Positions 40,607-55,600 of a DNA stretch of 64,000 bases are shown one piece after another. Source of the stretch: Aurelia coerulea (taxonomy: Eukaryota; Cnidaria; Scyphozoa; Semaeostomeae; Ulmaridae); the NCBI GenBank assembly GCA_039566865.1, contig CM076948.1:23571001-23635000 (forward strand), read 5' to 3'. Numbering within the stretch: the first letter of the stretch is position 1; each line of letters opens with the position of its first letter. The translations under genes were made by a program, and so were the position numbers. The notes under the pieces are model-generated. The model saw nothing but the letters and a program-made list of their open reading frames with translations. It was not told the origin of the DNA and ran no database searches.

Positions 40607-43600
40607 CTGTAAAGAGAGAAAAGCGATTGTGAGGTTCTCTTCAGATTTTATAAAGGTCGACAGAGTCAAAAACGACAAGAATAAATCGCATTAAAAACTT
40701 CTTAACGACACTTTATGGAGGATATTTGTATTTGTTCGCATTATTGAAAGGCTTTTTTGAACGTGAGTAAGGTTACGAAAACCAAACTCTTGAAAATTAA
40801 GATTCAAACTTATCTGCATTCAACGAAGCTACCAGAATCTATCAAGCTATCGCCTTTGATATCATGCATTTAAAAAATAATCTATATCCTCGTGAAATTG
40901 AAGTACTATGTTCAAAATTTTCCCGGAAAGATCCCCATTAGTCTAGCCTGCGTGCAGACTCTACTGATTCCCTGAAGAGGAGGAACCTCACTTCTCTTCA
41001 GGGAATCAGTAGAGTACAATCACTAGACGCAGGCTACATTAGTCACGATCCTTTGCTTCTTTGAAACGCAAATTCTCTAAAAATGGGGCATTTCACAACG
41101 ATCTAAAGGGAGTGATCATGAAAATTCTTTCCGGGGGGCAGCCCCAAAAACCCATTTTTGATCGCATCAAGATTCAAGCTCAAGCATCAAGCTCAATTTC
41201 CTAACTAAATTAGCCCTTTTCCTACGTAATGAAATCTTAAAGGAACGAATTTTTGAAGTAAAGTACATCAATAAATATTGGTAAAAGCCCCACATTTGCT
41301 TTGACTCACCCAGTACGAAAAAGATATCTTGTAGGTACGTTGTTGTTGCATGCAAATGAATCGCTGTGTAATGATGCATTAAGAAAAATCTCAAGCATAC
41401 GAATGAACTCACCTTCACATTAAATGAAGTATTTAGAAGTATTTCATAACCACCATTTAATTTGCCAACTTCGCATAAGAGTTGATGATACCACGGTTCG
41501 TCGTCTTTTTGCACTGTTTGCAACCTACAAAACAAAATTGGGTTTTTGTGATGGTTTCAACCGAGAGGAAAATCGCTCTGAAAATCTCGTGCACTTTCGT
41601 AGAAATCCTAAAAATCTACGCAAATCAAATCTTTAAGAATTTGCAAAAATTGATGCTTCAAATCTTTAAGTGCCTTTCAGAAGAAAATCCATCATTTATG
41701 TGGACATTCTTTGAAAGAAAACACATAAAATATGAATTACGAACAAAGAATCTGTTGCAATTACCGAAAAGAAATGCAAAACACATTCGGAGTTAATTCA
41801 CTTGCATTCAAAGGCGCTCTCCTATGGAACACTCTAAAAGATACCATAAAAAATTCAAACTCAACAGCGATATTTAAAAGAATGATCAAAGAATGGAATG
41901 GGCAAAATTGTACATGCAAGATCTGCAATTAAATAAGAAAGTTAGGTGATAGTGAGGATCCCATATTTTTATTTTATTAATTCGTAGTATTGTAAATAGT
42001 TGGTTTGAATTAGTTTTTTTACTATGTATTATACCAACTGTAAATAATTTGATAATAATAATAATAATAATAATAATAATCTCACAGATCTACACAAAAA
42101 CCTTAGAACTCTCAAAGAAAATCCTAAAAACATTCTAAAATCACAAAAATCCTATAATCAAAGTTAACGCAACAACAACAATTTGTTACACTTTTTTAGA
42201 TATGTTTAATTAATTTAAAGGAATTGAATCAGCATAAGACGGCAGATATACCCTATCTGTCAGAATTTGCTGACTCATGGTTCTGGATGGCGCATCTGAT
42301 TGGCTAACATTCATTTGAAAAAAACTGATCACATGAAACGCATTGTGCAACATCAGGTCATTTTAGTTTGTTGGGAGTGATAATTGATCTTTCTCGCATG
42401 GTTCACATGATAAACGGAAAAGCAGGTCTATTTATCATGACTCAATGCCTCTAATAGACCTTTTAGCTATTCTACAAAAGAGCTTGGATCGAGCGTTATT
42501 TTATACATTTTTATACGCGACGTTCGATCGAGTGGCGTTCGAGCTTCTATCACTATTGTGCACATTCGAAAATCCTACGAAATGTTGTTCGATTATGATT
42601 CTTTTCAGAATAGCTAAAAGGTCTATTGCTTGCTCAAACTGTGTGTTTGAGTTGTTTGTCCATCAGTCTATCAATAGCGACAAGTACGACTACTATGTAA
42701 TTAGTCTACCATACCTGGACGTTCCATCAAAATGACAGATAGCTGGGAACAAATCTTTGACTTCCTCTTTCAGTTTTGGAGCAAAAGACATATACGGTGA
42801 TTCTGGAACATGACCGGCAGTTTTTGCAGTTGAAGAATTATCGATTTGAAATGCTTGCGTGTACATGCGTTTCGAACACTCAATCGTCACTGAAGGACAA
42901 AGAGGTCTGAACCATTCCCTTGATTTGAATCTTAAATAAAGAAAGAAAATATATCGTAAAAATCATATGACTCCACTGACAGTCTTATTACAAACTACAA
43001 ATTCGAGCTTGTTATGTTAGTGTCTGTATCTACATGTGTGGGTACTATATGTGAACACGTATGCGTGAACACACATATGTGTGTTTTTATTGCATCAACA
43101 AAGACATATTTTGTAACATAATAGCATGAGTTGTTTTTGTTGACACCTGAATTCAAAACGATTAGCGATTGCAAACAAAAGGAAATTCTCTCAACCAGTA
43201 ATTCAAAACAAACAAAGACGCAAAAGTTTCTCTGAAACCCAAGTAGCTAGCGCACTCCTTGTGCATGCCAAAAATAGTTTTCAAGGGCAAAGCTGAGCAT
43301 ATATCGAAAGAAGAAGGATATATGTAAACATCTACCTCGGGGATTTTATTTCTTTGGTTCAGAAGCTGAGCAGTAAGTGTTTTAATTACACCTAAAACAA
43401 TATGAGAATTGAATCGCCTCCAAATCGGCTTCTGAAGCAAAGAAATAAAATGCCCAAGGAAATGTGTAGATATATCCTTCTTCTCTCGATATATGCTCAT
43501 GTTTGCTCTTAAAATAATTTCTTGAATGCACCGCGCTAGCTACCTGGGTAACAAAGAAACTTTTGCGGCTTTGTTTGTTTTGAATCACTGGTTGAAAGAA

Positions 43601-46600
43601 TTTCCTTTGTCTGCCATCGCTAATCGCTTTGAATTCAGGTGTGAACAAAAGCAACTCATGCTATTGTGTTACAAAATCTGTCCTTGTTGATTGCATCCAG
43701 ATGCGTCATTCCCCAGATTTCCTACTTGTTGCCAAGGCTGTTAGGATGGGCCGCGCTTTCAGTCCCGTTGCCAAATTGCGAAATGGTCTATGGAGACAGA
43801 GTCCTAGTGCAGATAAGGGCCTACACCCTTGAATTGACGATAAAAGAATCATACCTGTTTAATTGGTCTTTTACCTCTTTGCAGTTTGGGTAGCATAAAA
43901 CAGATCGATGACCCAGTGCCCTTGGCCCAAACTAAAACAATGTAGAAAGTTGTTAACAGTAAATAAAATGTGATTGATAAAGATATTGAGAAATCTATTA
44001 AGCTTGGTGCACATAAAGTGAAAATGTGTTGACGAAAATTTCCAGTCCGCGGAATTTTCGAGCACGCGGTGAAAAATCATTCAAACCCAAATTCTACTCA
44101 TTTACAAAGCGACAGTTCTCTTGTAAATAAAAGAATTTCCGCTCGCTCGGAAAATTCCATTGACCAAATAAGCCGAGTCGAGGAAAGTACTGCCCTGCAA
44201 AGAAATTTACAATTAAAGGAATCCAGTGTCTATTTACAAACTTCAGTGAAGGAAACTGGCTTCAACTAAAGCATCAACTGCCGTTATAAAAGCTGCAGCA
44301 GACTAAATATTCCTCGCACGTATAGCGGGTTAGTTAGGTATCTAACACCCCATTCACACTTGCAGCTTAAACACGCTTAACCCTAACCCTAGGTTATCAA
44401 ATGTTACATTCTAATTGGTAGCATAGGTTCCAAATCTTTAAATTGGTGTAAAAAGGTGGGTGTAAAATTCTATGACCTATTTCTTCTCGCTGAATGGCTT
44501 CAAATAAACTTTAGATATTTTCCTATAATTCTACCGTTGGACTTTTAAGAAATTTTGAATACTTTTTTAAATCACAGCGTACTTATATTCTAACTCATTT
44601 GAGGCTATGACGTCTTCAAATTTCTAAATCCTAAACCAGAAGAGTGATAGACTTTTGCTTGATACCCTATCGTAGGCATCCATAAACTAAGATTTGCTTG
44701 GAAATTATTTCATGTTGCATCAAACAGTTTGGAAATTACGATGGTTTTAAGTTTTTTTTAATCTTTTCTTGAATTCTTGAAAAAGAAGAAAAACACTCTA
44801 AATCTTAAAATTATCGAGATTTCTGAAAAGTCCAACGGTAGAATTGTAGAGAAATAGCTAAAGTTCCTTGGAAGTCATTCAGTTCAAAGAAATAGGTCAT
44901 TGAATTCTACACCAACCTTTTTAAAGATTTGGAGCCTATGCTCTAATTGGTCAATCCAACGAACCAAAGCCATTTGATTGGTTGAAATGTAACTTGATTT
45001 AGACAAACTTGGTTTAACTCTGTCAGTGTGAAATAATCTACCTTGTTTCGCTTACCTCTTGTCTTCCTCTGACAACACCAATTGCTACCTTTTCTTCAAC
45101 CAATATCCGGGCGATCTGGGAGCGAAAATGACATGCATTATAGTACTCCCAAATGTAATATTTAGAGTTTGGTCTACCTTTTGTATGTTGTAAATACCTT
45201 CGATATTGATTTTAATTTCGTTCAGCACCGGCTCCAAGGATGTAGCAGTCTCTGTGTTTACGGCCCCTCGCCTGTCCCTTCGGGGATATTACATAAAATA
45301 TTATGTAAATTATTGCGCAGGAGTCTGTGATAAAATGTCGGATGTCGGTTCGTTCAAACCAGGGGCGCACCCTGGTTCAAACATTGGAGAGCAATAAAAA
45401 TTCAATTCAATTAGGAAAGTATTGTTGTTGCTGTAAATGGGACGTTGTATTGAGTCTAGTGTGAACGTACTCTGGAACTAATTTTACGCATACCTCTGGA
45501 ATGTGAACCATGCGAGCACCTCGTTTCGTAGCAGTGCCTTGAAGGTACCGATGATCAAAGAGAGGCAGACCAGCGTACTGTACTTGTTTCGGCGCATACT
45601 TTGGTCTAAAAAATAGATCAATATCTCAAGTACATCTAAACCACTCAGAATCTAAAATAATGGGTGGGCTAAGAAAGTAAGCCCTACGATGAAAAAGTTC
45701 TAAAAAAATTCTGAATAAAAGACTTTGATGAAACTTATAAGCACTACTAAGTAGAACATAAAATACACTAACTTAATAAGAATGAGTTCATTATGAGCCT
45801 TAGGTACAGAGAAATGAGATTTTGGAGAAAGATATGGTCACAGAAACCACCTTCATAAACTATGGTTTTCCCGTAAATGGCATCGTTTTTTTATGTTGAT
45901 TTAGCATTTACGATGATTTAAATTTTTCGTCAAAAGTTTTCATGAATTGGAGAAAATGCTATGGTTCTGAAAATACTCGAGATATCAAACATTCTCTGAG
46001 TAGAATCATAGCAAACTAACTGAGGTTACTATCAAGGAATCAAAAGGAAGAGGCATTAGCCATTTACCCAAAATCTTTTCAAAGATTCGATGCCTGTGAT
46101 GTGAGCATCATGAGCCTGACGAGGCCTGAGCTGTGAGCATCATGAGCCTAACTTATGCCTCATTCTTTTTATTGATCTTTGCCAGTCTCTTCCACCCAAT
46201 ACTAAAATTGCATTCAAACTAAAGTCAGTGGCACTGCTTTATCAATAGACCTTTTAACTATTCTAAAAAGGAATCAGAATCGAACAACATGTTTGTACAT
46301 ATTGTAGAATTATAGAAGCTATAATTCCACTCAAGCGACCACATCGTATAAAAATGTATACAAAATTTTCCCCTATCCAGACTCTTTTTCAGAAAGCTAA
46401 AAAGTCCATTCGCGTTCGAAAATCAGACTTGGGGTAAATGAAGCCATTGAAATGCAAAGCGTCGCAATGCGATCTTGATAATGTTTCGCTTATTCATCGA
46501 AATGTATCACTTCTAAAAGCTTGGAAATTGTTCACGTCATTCCAAAACATTTGGCGGATAGATAGGCGAAGGATGACTTCAAAAGAAGGGACGAGCAATT

Positions 46601-49600
46601 TACAACGGATGGAGTTTGTGGCGCTGTTTACAAAATTAATGCCACAAAGGCAACTTCCTCATAGCTTTCTTGGATTAAATTATTTCATTGGTTCAGATCT
46701 GACTGACAGTTGGTACCGGGGGTGTATCACTCTTTCGAAAAGCCGTACAAGATTTTCTGAAGATTTATCCCAAAACAAGATGGCCTCACGTGTCGAACGC
46801 TGCCGTGACGCCATGCTGTCTGGATGAATTGACCATTCGGTTTCAAACATGGAAATCATCTACTTACGGATCGATAGCCCAAGCTGCACCTACAGATATC
46901 CCACAGTCATTTGGAGCTGAGGGAACATGGACGGGAAATCCAAATTTCTCGAAAACCAACTCATTTGCGTGAACATTCTAAAGAATGGAAAAAATCAATA
47001 CTCTTCAATATTTCAATTTTAATCAACGGGAAGATTTATCAGTTTGACAATGTGTACCAAAAAGTTCGACAATTTTAAGAAATTCGCGCGGAAATTCGCT
47101 TATAGCTAAAAAAAGAAAACTAAATAATTTGCAAAAATTTCAAGAATCTAATACAGAATTTTAATGGAAAGACGCACTTAAACCATGCCTAGCCAAAAGG
47201 AAGTTTAACATTTGGCCACTGCTCAATACTTAGGTAGTTTGTACTATACTGGGGTGTTCTAGCCTGCGTGCAGCCTCAACTCCTCCTCAAAGGAAAACTA
47301 CTACTAGGGTGTTCCTGCTTAGTAGCTTTATAAACATCAAAACTTGCATACCAAAGCACATCCTCCTGTCAGGACAATGCCATCAATCATCTCTTGATAA
47401 CTGCAAAGAGAACACAAATATGGGGAAATGTTCGCCTAAAGTTATTAGTTTTTGGGCTCGTTCACACTGCTCCGTTTTCGAATGAAAAAGGAGCAAAACT
47501 TCTCCTTTTTGCCTTGCATTCACACTGCACTACTGTTTTTTCAAAAATTCTAATAAGAAAACCGATAAATTTGAAAACAAAGCGTCTTTGAAAACGACCC
47601 GTTTTCAGGGTGAACGCCAAAAACGGAAACATTTGAAAACGCTCCACATTCCTTTGTACCTTTGTGCAAGCTGCTAATTACAGGGGATTTCGAATTCATG
47701 ATTGGTGCCTTTTTGATGGCTACACGTTTTTTTTATAAGAAACTTGGATCAGCACTTAGTACTAAAAGTTTCTTAATTTCGCATGAAAATTTCGGTGTTT
47801 TAGTAGTAAAAGTTTCTTAATTAGTTTCTTATTTTTTGGGCCTAAAATATTGTTCGAAGCTGAGCCTTCTTCTCGAGAAAGGGCTTCCATTTTGCATTGA
47901 CATTGTCATCAAGAAGAAGCCGTGCACATCAAGGCAAAACATTTACCAATTTTGCAGTTAAAAGTCAAGAAAAGACGAATGTACCTTTGTTAAAGAGACA
48001 TAGAATAAGAGAGACATACAGAAATAAAGTTTCAGAGTTTCTTAACTGTTCTTGAGCGTAGTACTAGAGTTTCTTAAATTTTTGGGCATCGTAGTACTAG
48101 TTTCTTATAAACCAGTTTCTTATGAAAAAAAAAACGTGTACTAAAAAAAAGGCTTTGTTTTGAAAAGGGATTAGCGACATTGCCTTGCTGGAGCAGTGTC
48201 AAGCATATTCATTTGAAAATGGAGAAATGTGAACGGGCAGCATTTTCATCAACAAAAACTACTAGAAATGAAAACGGAGCAGCCCCAGGAGGGGAGGGGG
48301 GTAGCATCATAGCATACTGAGATTACAGGTATTGCCACCCATATCAGTGGGGTCTAGGCCCAAAATTTTCAAAACAAGGGTCCTTATTAGGAAGATTTTC
48401 CTTAGACATGGATGGGTTTGGTTGAAATTAGCAAAAAATAGTTTAAAATGGGCAGTTTTGTGGTAAAATTTGTCAACGAAGGTAAGTTTTGGTAATCAGA
48501 AGTGGGTAGCATTCTGAAAACCAGCCGGCAGTCCCCCAACAAGTCATATACTCGCACGGGGAGCCGCACGGGTAGCAGTCCCGGGGGGGGTACTTGATTT
48601 ACGAAAATACGGGGACGTGCCGCTGGAAAATCTGAAAAGGCATCCCTGTCCCGGAGTAAAATTCCCGAAAATGATACCCTGTCCCGGAGTAAAACTTTAA
48701 AAACAATACCCTATTCTTGGGTTTCTTCATTCAAAATTGTAGCCTGCGCTGGGAATTTGATAGAAATTTGACAGAAATCTATCAAAAAAAGGAAATGTTG
48801 CCATCCAAACGATTTAAATCATATTCGCGGAGTGCAAATGGCTTACAACGACGATACGTAGTCAATTATACAAAATATGGACCCTGTCATGGAGCCGACC
48901 ATACAAAAGTGATACCCTGTCCCGGAGTAGGAATCCTGAAAATGATACCCTGTTCGGCGGCACGTCCCCGTACTGAAAAATATATGAGTACCCCCCCCCG
49001 GGGTAGCAGTGTGAACGTAGCCCTTTGCGCATTGTGATTGGCCTTATTAATGGAGTTGTAAACCAATCGAGATTTGGCACCCATGCAAACAAAAACCAAC
49101 CTGGTGCCTTCATCTGAATTCAAATTCATGTGAATTGCCACTTGTTCGCAAAGTAACTTCTCAAAGACATGCTACAAGGAAGAAAGACAAAACCAGGTGA
49201 ATAAAAAGACACACATAAACTTATATAAGAAAATTTAGTTTGTCGAAATCGGTGATATCGTTCTAAAATTGCAACCGATTTTATCTTTTAAAAAAGATTC
49301 GTCTCAAACAGTCTAAAAGTCCTTCAAAAACAGGTCTAACATTCTTGAGAAAGTTTGCTAGCTACCCAGCCTCATGATAATATAACAATAACGTTGCATT
49401 TGCGGGCATTATTGGGCAAATTTGCGGACCGAGGTCTTAAATTGTAGGCCTAACTGTTGCCATTTACACCAACAACGAAGTGGGGCATCATTCTATTCGA
49501 TGAAATTCTTTGCCTGAAATCTAATGTGCGATAGGCTGTAGGTTTCTTTTCAGTAGCAATATTATGTTTTTGTTTTCCGGTATGATTAATTGTGAACATT

Positions 49601-52600
49601 GGTTTCTTTTGTAATTTTCCGACATTGTGTTAAATAGCATTAGATAATTTTAGTTCTTTTTTCTTACTGGGCATACTGTCAAACAGTTTTTAGCACTGAA
49701 TGTTTTTCAGCCCGTGTAAAGAATTTAAAAGGAATGAATGAATGAATTTTGATGAATGAATAAATGAATGAATTTTAATGAATGAATGAATGAATGAATG
49801 AATGAATGAATGAATGAATAAATGAATGAATGAATGGCCCCTTTGCAAAAAAGCTTCGGCAGAAAGGCAACCCTCCCTAAAAGAATTAAAGGGACAATTG
49901 GAACCAGCAGACTTTGTGAATACATCTTTTTGTGGTCTCTTTGTTGTCGCCATTTTCATGGTCCACAAAAATGGCCGCCAAGAAAGAGATGGCGCATGCA
50001 AGGTATGCTGGTTACAAATGTAATTTACAAAGTTTTAAAATCTTCCCAAATTGCCACTGGTGAGAATAAAAAAGCGTTCGAATTTGATACCTGACTAGTT
50101 GCAGCAACATCCCTTGCATCTTCATTCGAAAGACTGTTCGGTTCTAGAACCTTCGAAAGTACAGAAAAAAGTGGTACTGTGTCAGTCAAATATATCGACA
50201 GCGCCGAAATAGTTTCGCTTTTTAAAATTTACCGGTTGCTCTATAAAAAAGTTTCCGCTTTCGAAAATTCATAGCACAAAGAACACATGACGGATTTAAA
50301 TGAATTGAATTGAATTTCAGCCAGGAAAAATTCTAAAAATAATTGAACATGTTGGCTATTCAATCAGATATTGCAAAAAAGCATTGCTTACATATTTAGG
50401 GAGCCTTTCAAACTTCAGCCATTATAGTAGCCTTTCAAACGCTGAGTCTTTTTTACTCAACCAGTATTATTCCGTGGTTTTGACACACCAACCAATCCTC
50501 TCTCCAATATGGTGTCAACATATCTGTGATGTGAACATTGTTTCATCTAAATCTGTAATACCTTTCTAGAGTTTTGGGCAACTTCATTTGAAAGCTTAGA
50601 AAGAACCAAAAAGAACCAGAAAGAACTTCAACTGCTTGAAAATTTGTAGTGCAGAGAATATTTAAGGTATTGAAATCAATTAAAGCTTGATTGATAGCCC
50701 AAAGGGTACTGAAGTACTATTTGTGATAATTGTTCTATTTTTCTGAGCACTGTAAAATATAGGTGAAATTGGATTTATGAAAGTTCATTCACTTAGAAAT
50801 GTGTGAAAAAGTATATATAACCTTCTCATTTAGGCCCCGTCCACACGTATACGTTTACGTTTGTAAACGCATAAAATGTTTTCCGTCCACATTGAAACGC
50901 CCTGTTTACAAAAGTATGCGTTTACGACCGTCCACATGTAAACGTGAAAACAGCGTTTTCAAAAGTATCCACTTTGGAAAGCGTTTTCGAATGTATGCGT
51001 TTAGGGAAACCTGAAACGACGTTTACGTGTGGACGCAAGGTGTAAACGTATACCAACGTATGCGTTTAGGAACGTAAACGTATACTTGTAGACGGGGCCT
51101 TAGAGCAACATGCAGATACTTTTCATTTCCCTCGAAGCTTAAAAATTGATTTTTTGCAAAAACAATCAGATCATGTACGCTGTTGTTTTTATAAATGTTT
51201 GACTCTTAACTCTTGAGAGAAACGAACTGTGTCTGAGTGATGAAACTGTTTATAATTTTGATCCAGGGCTTTAGGCCTCTTTTAAAGTATATCGAAAGTA
51301 CTGATTTTTTGTAAAGTAAAATTTACCTATATTTCCAATGCTCAGAAAAATAGAACAAAAATCACTAAAATACTTCAGCCGTTCAGTTATCAACTAAACT
51401 TTTTTCAGTGTTTGAATTATTCAGCTAGATTATGTTTGAGTTATTACAGCCCTAACCTGACATCTAATGTCAGACAGATCCCAATACAGCAGCCATCGTT
51501 TTTCTTTTTTAGTCGTATGTAGCATTTATGTAAAATTGTGAAAGTTTAATGTATTTTATGTAATGCTATGGGTGTCCCAAAATGATGTATTATCGATTGA
51601 TTACTTATATGTTCAAAACCAATGAACCGATTTTCAAAAATTTTATTTCATCCGATTGCCGAAAGGCTAAATCATATTCGAGGGTGTTGGTTGAGGTTTT
51701 ACGCAGATGTTTTCATGTCGAAAAGAAGATCAGTAAACCTGCTCAAATGATATTAGATGATATGAAAAAGAAACGGCCTACTATTCCAGTCAACATTTTA
51801 GATGTGATACAAAAGCCTGAACTTATATGTCGCTCTGAGAATATATAAATTTAAAGGCAGAAACACTGCAATGCGACAAAAAACAACAGCAAATATGATT
51901 AATTTGGCAATAAATAAATTAATCATATTTGCTGTTGTTTTTTGTCGCATTGCGGTGTTTCTGCCTTTAAATTTATTCATTTTTTCGTCACCGCAAGCAT
52001 CTTCGGATCCGACAATCGACGCTGGTATCGTGGCCTTTACTTTTTCAAAATATTTTACTGAGAATATATGTCGTTCAGAAAATAAGAATTCAGTTAATGC
52101 TGAATTCAGAGAATACGAATAAGAGTTCAGCCTTTGTATCACATCTAAAATGTTCACTAGCAAGATTGGCTGTTTCTTTCTCATGCCATGTAAGGCTTGA
52201 ATTTGAGCAGGTTTATCGATCTTCTTTCCGACATGAAAACACCGTCGTAAAACCACAACTGACATCTTCAAATACAATTTAGCCTGTAGGCAATCAAATA
52301 AAACAAAGTTTTTGAAAATTGGTTCATTGGTTATGGACATATGAGCAATCAAACGATAATACATCATTTTGGGACACCCGGTAGTTTTTTGCTACTCATG
52401 GTATCGTCTTTGTAGTATCGCAAAGAACTTTTTAGGTAGAGTAATCCGCAGTATGTGTTGTAAAACTCACAATGCTCCTCTCGTAACCTACGCAATACAG
52501 AGACTGACTTGAGGTTACCAAAGAAAAAATCAGCAAATGGGCAGAAATGTTTTTCTTTCCGGGGAGCTAAGCTGTGGAATAGCCTTCCAGCTGAGTCAAA

Positions 52601-55600
52601 GAAGGCATCCTCCCTTAGTAGTTTTAAAAATTCTATTAAGGGTTAACTTTTCTTTTATTGTAAATATCGTATAATTATTGTAAATAGGTTTTTAGCTTTA
52701 TGGTTTTTATAATGTAGGTTTAATTTATTGTATATTGTAATTAAAACTTTTTGGTTGAGGGCACCTTGAAAATCAGCCTTTGCTGAAGGGCAACCCTCCC
52801 TAAATGAACTGAAATGAAAGGAAAATTCTCAATGGAATACCGTATAAAATGGAAAGAAAAACTAAACTTCGATTCCACTTCAATTATTCTCTGCGTAACG
52901 AATGTTCCAACAGTTGAAGTTCTTCTATCTTCGGTCAACCCGGCATAAAATGTGATGTTTACATACCAAGAACAGGGCAACATTTCGTTTTCAATAGACC
53001 GAGAAGTTTGTTTTGATTTGGGGATTTACCAATCAGATCACGCTATTTTCAAAGATGGCGGCCCGCTGTAAACAAGCAAACCTCCGAAAAAGGGCTAAAA
53101 CCTATCTTTGTTTTTGTTCCACGGATTTGCGGTTTTCGAACATTTTCAAACAATAACAACGAATTTCTTAAATATGAATTCTGATGCACACTTCCAATGT
53201 GCATTTTCTCGATATTCGGCCTAACTCAAGAGTAACAGGGTGTTGAAACTAACGAAAAAATCGCACGGTTTCAGACCATACCCTCGCCATTACTTGTTCA
53301 AATAATTTGCAGGAAAATTACTTGGAAATCAAAACAAACCCGAAAAGATTATTTTACAAGTCATACGACCTTGAAATTGATACTTTCAAATTTATTTTTT
53401 AATCCTAACTTGTGAAGGAGCCCACAAAGGTCAAGTGGCTTTTTATTGCTTATAGAAACAGTGTATCTCTTGCCTATCTAACATTTTGCAAAACATGTTC
53501 TGACGAGGGGACTCGATATTTTTGCTGTAAGAACCAAAGTGCGTTTTTCACTCTTCACATGCCCCTTCACTGTTCATCTCAGCTCTCCAAGGGGGCGAAA
53601 TTTTATAGGAATGTTTGGGCGGGAAAGTTTTGGCGGGAAAATCTTAGTTCTTGTGCCGGCCAAATTTTGGCCTAATGTTCTGAAGTATGCCTGTGTTTAC
53701 GGAAAAAGTTCGCGAGATGCCTGGAGGATTTTCACAGAAATGTGGGAATCCCTTTCCCTTACTTGAAGTATGAATAAAGAATGCTAAAGAAACGGAGATT
53801 GTTAATATCAAATCTAATGGCCTTCAAAAGCAACTGAACGTGTTCAAAAAATTGGCAAAAGATGGTCAAACTTCAACGAGAGCAATGACCAAGTTGGTTG
53901 ATCCGGTTTGTAAAATTTCATCGTGATCACCATAATGGCTTTTATGCACACTATGAGTGCGTGGTTAGACAAATTTTTTACCAGTTTCTTAAGTTTTAGG
54001 CCATTTTACTCAAAAATTTTGTGACTAGTCTCTTTATGTCTTGGGAGTACCTTTTATGATGAAATTCCATAGCAAGTATTAACAGAAATTGCACTAAAAA
54101 AATTCAGAAATATTTCAGTACTGCACAGTACCAAAATACTTTCAGGTGACCTAGGAAAATTTTAACTTCAAATCAAAAAGGTTCGTAGCTTTTGAATCCG
54201 AGTGTGTAGTTTGGTTTCATAATGTTTGAAAAAACAAACAAAGCCTGCAGTTTCTCACAAGCAGTTTCTTGCATTAAAAAGATACGCGTATACCCTTTAA
54301 TTATTCTAGTTGTAAATTTTAATTCAACCTTTTTGTTATACAAATTTCGTTGCGAATGTGGCCCTTGGAATGCAAAATCTCATTTTTTTCCACGATTTCA
54401 ATTGAGTCAAATTGGTTCAACAACTTAGATTCAACGAAATATAATTCTTACACGTATTTTTTCTTATCAGAAACTGCTTATAAGAAACTCAACTCTCAGA
54501 TCTCCAAAAAATTAAGAAACTCCAGTACTGGGAAAATATAAGCTAAGAAACTATTTATTTTGATAAAGGAAATCCTCGACATGTTTTTACTTTACTTTCA
54601 CTTGTTTCCTGTATCATATTACTCGTAAGGTACTTGAGTAATGTCTAAACATTGGAAAGGCTTAAAAAGCCTTGTTTTGAAATGTTCACGAGGGCACAGG
54701 TAGTGAACATGAAGATTGTTATGGAACCTCTAAGAAACTCGCAAGAAACTCTGAGTACTCAAAATCTGACAATTTTAAGAAACTTCCAGTACTGGCCCGT
54801 ATGAAAAAAATACGTGTAATGCGTCCTCTGCTGACTTGGTGTACTTTTAACTGCGATTATAAAATTGTTGGGACAGTTTTGCCAACTATAACGAAAAAAC
54901 TTTCATGACAGTAAATGTAAAACTTACCCGTCCTTGTTTTTGTACATTAGACTGCATGTCTGTTGTAGCTATATGGGATTATGGGAGCTGTGGATCCAAC
55001 CCTGCTCTCAAGGCTCTCTGAACTTCAAGAATACTAGCTTGCATCTCACAGAAAATATGACAAACCCGGATATTATGTGATGAGTCCTGCTAGTGAGTCA
55101 TGATATCTTGATAGGACAACGAGATGACGATAACGATGGAACAGTGCCAGATGAATTCGTTGGGGTGGAGGCAACAGACGATCAAAGGGCGCTGATACTG
55201 GAGGACAGAATCTTGAGATGGTGCCAATCTGATATGCCAGAGCAATGGTTGTTAGTTCAGTTAAAGTTTAGCTTCGATAGTTTATTTTTATGTAACGTTG
55301 TTTTTGCAAAGCGCTCTCCAAATCAGTTCGTTGCAAATGTCCAACTGATATGGTTCTATGACCCTTAACATAAAATAGCAACACGCCCCCTTCCTGGAAA
55401 TCTACACTTTTGATAGACGAAGCAGTCAACCCCTTTGACTTTAACTCATTAGGACTAAAGATCTATTTTTATTTGTCAATTTCAAAGTGGAATGACTTGT
55501 AAAATAATCTTTTCGGGCATGTTTTAATTTCCAAGTAATTTTCCTGCAAATTATTGGAACAAGTAATGGCGAGGGTATGGTCTGAAACCGTGCGATTTTT

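Noticed and set aside
44378..44397. Telomere-like CCCTAACCCTA
   Set aside because: Only two units; chance.
46438..46972. A 129-codon plus-strand frame
   Set aside because: Its end overlaps carbamoyltransferase exon 11 antisense; no recognisable domain.
49690..50001. Frames with HSFIHSFI repeats
   Set aside because: Translation of the (AATG)n microsatellite.
50151..50217. Longer exon 8 reaching upstream (open frame with LTDTVPLFSVLSK)
   Set aside because: No in-phase acceptor with a pyrimidine tract; the stretch instead serves as branch site and T-rich tract for the AAG acceptor at 50151.
52741..52983. 80-codon minus-strand frame beside the foldback element
   Set aside because: It matches the interspersed repeat seen at 26690 and 50600 and contains no family motif.
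54928..54959. A 32-nt exon-like piece (CAACAG acceptor, GG|GTAAGT donor) between carbamoyltransferase exons 7 and 8
   Set aside because: It lies inside the 52970-55886 foldback transposon loop, and exon 7 joins exon 8 in phase without it.
53412..55368. Frames in the foldback loop (for example 55093-55368) as a transposase
   Set aside because: Short, no catalytic motif or family similarity seen, so not called.
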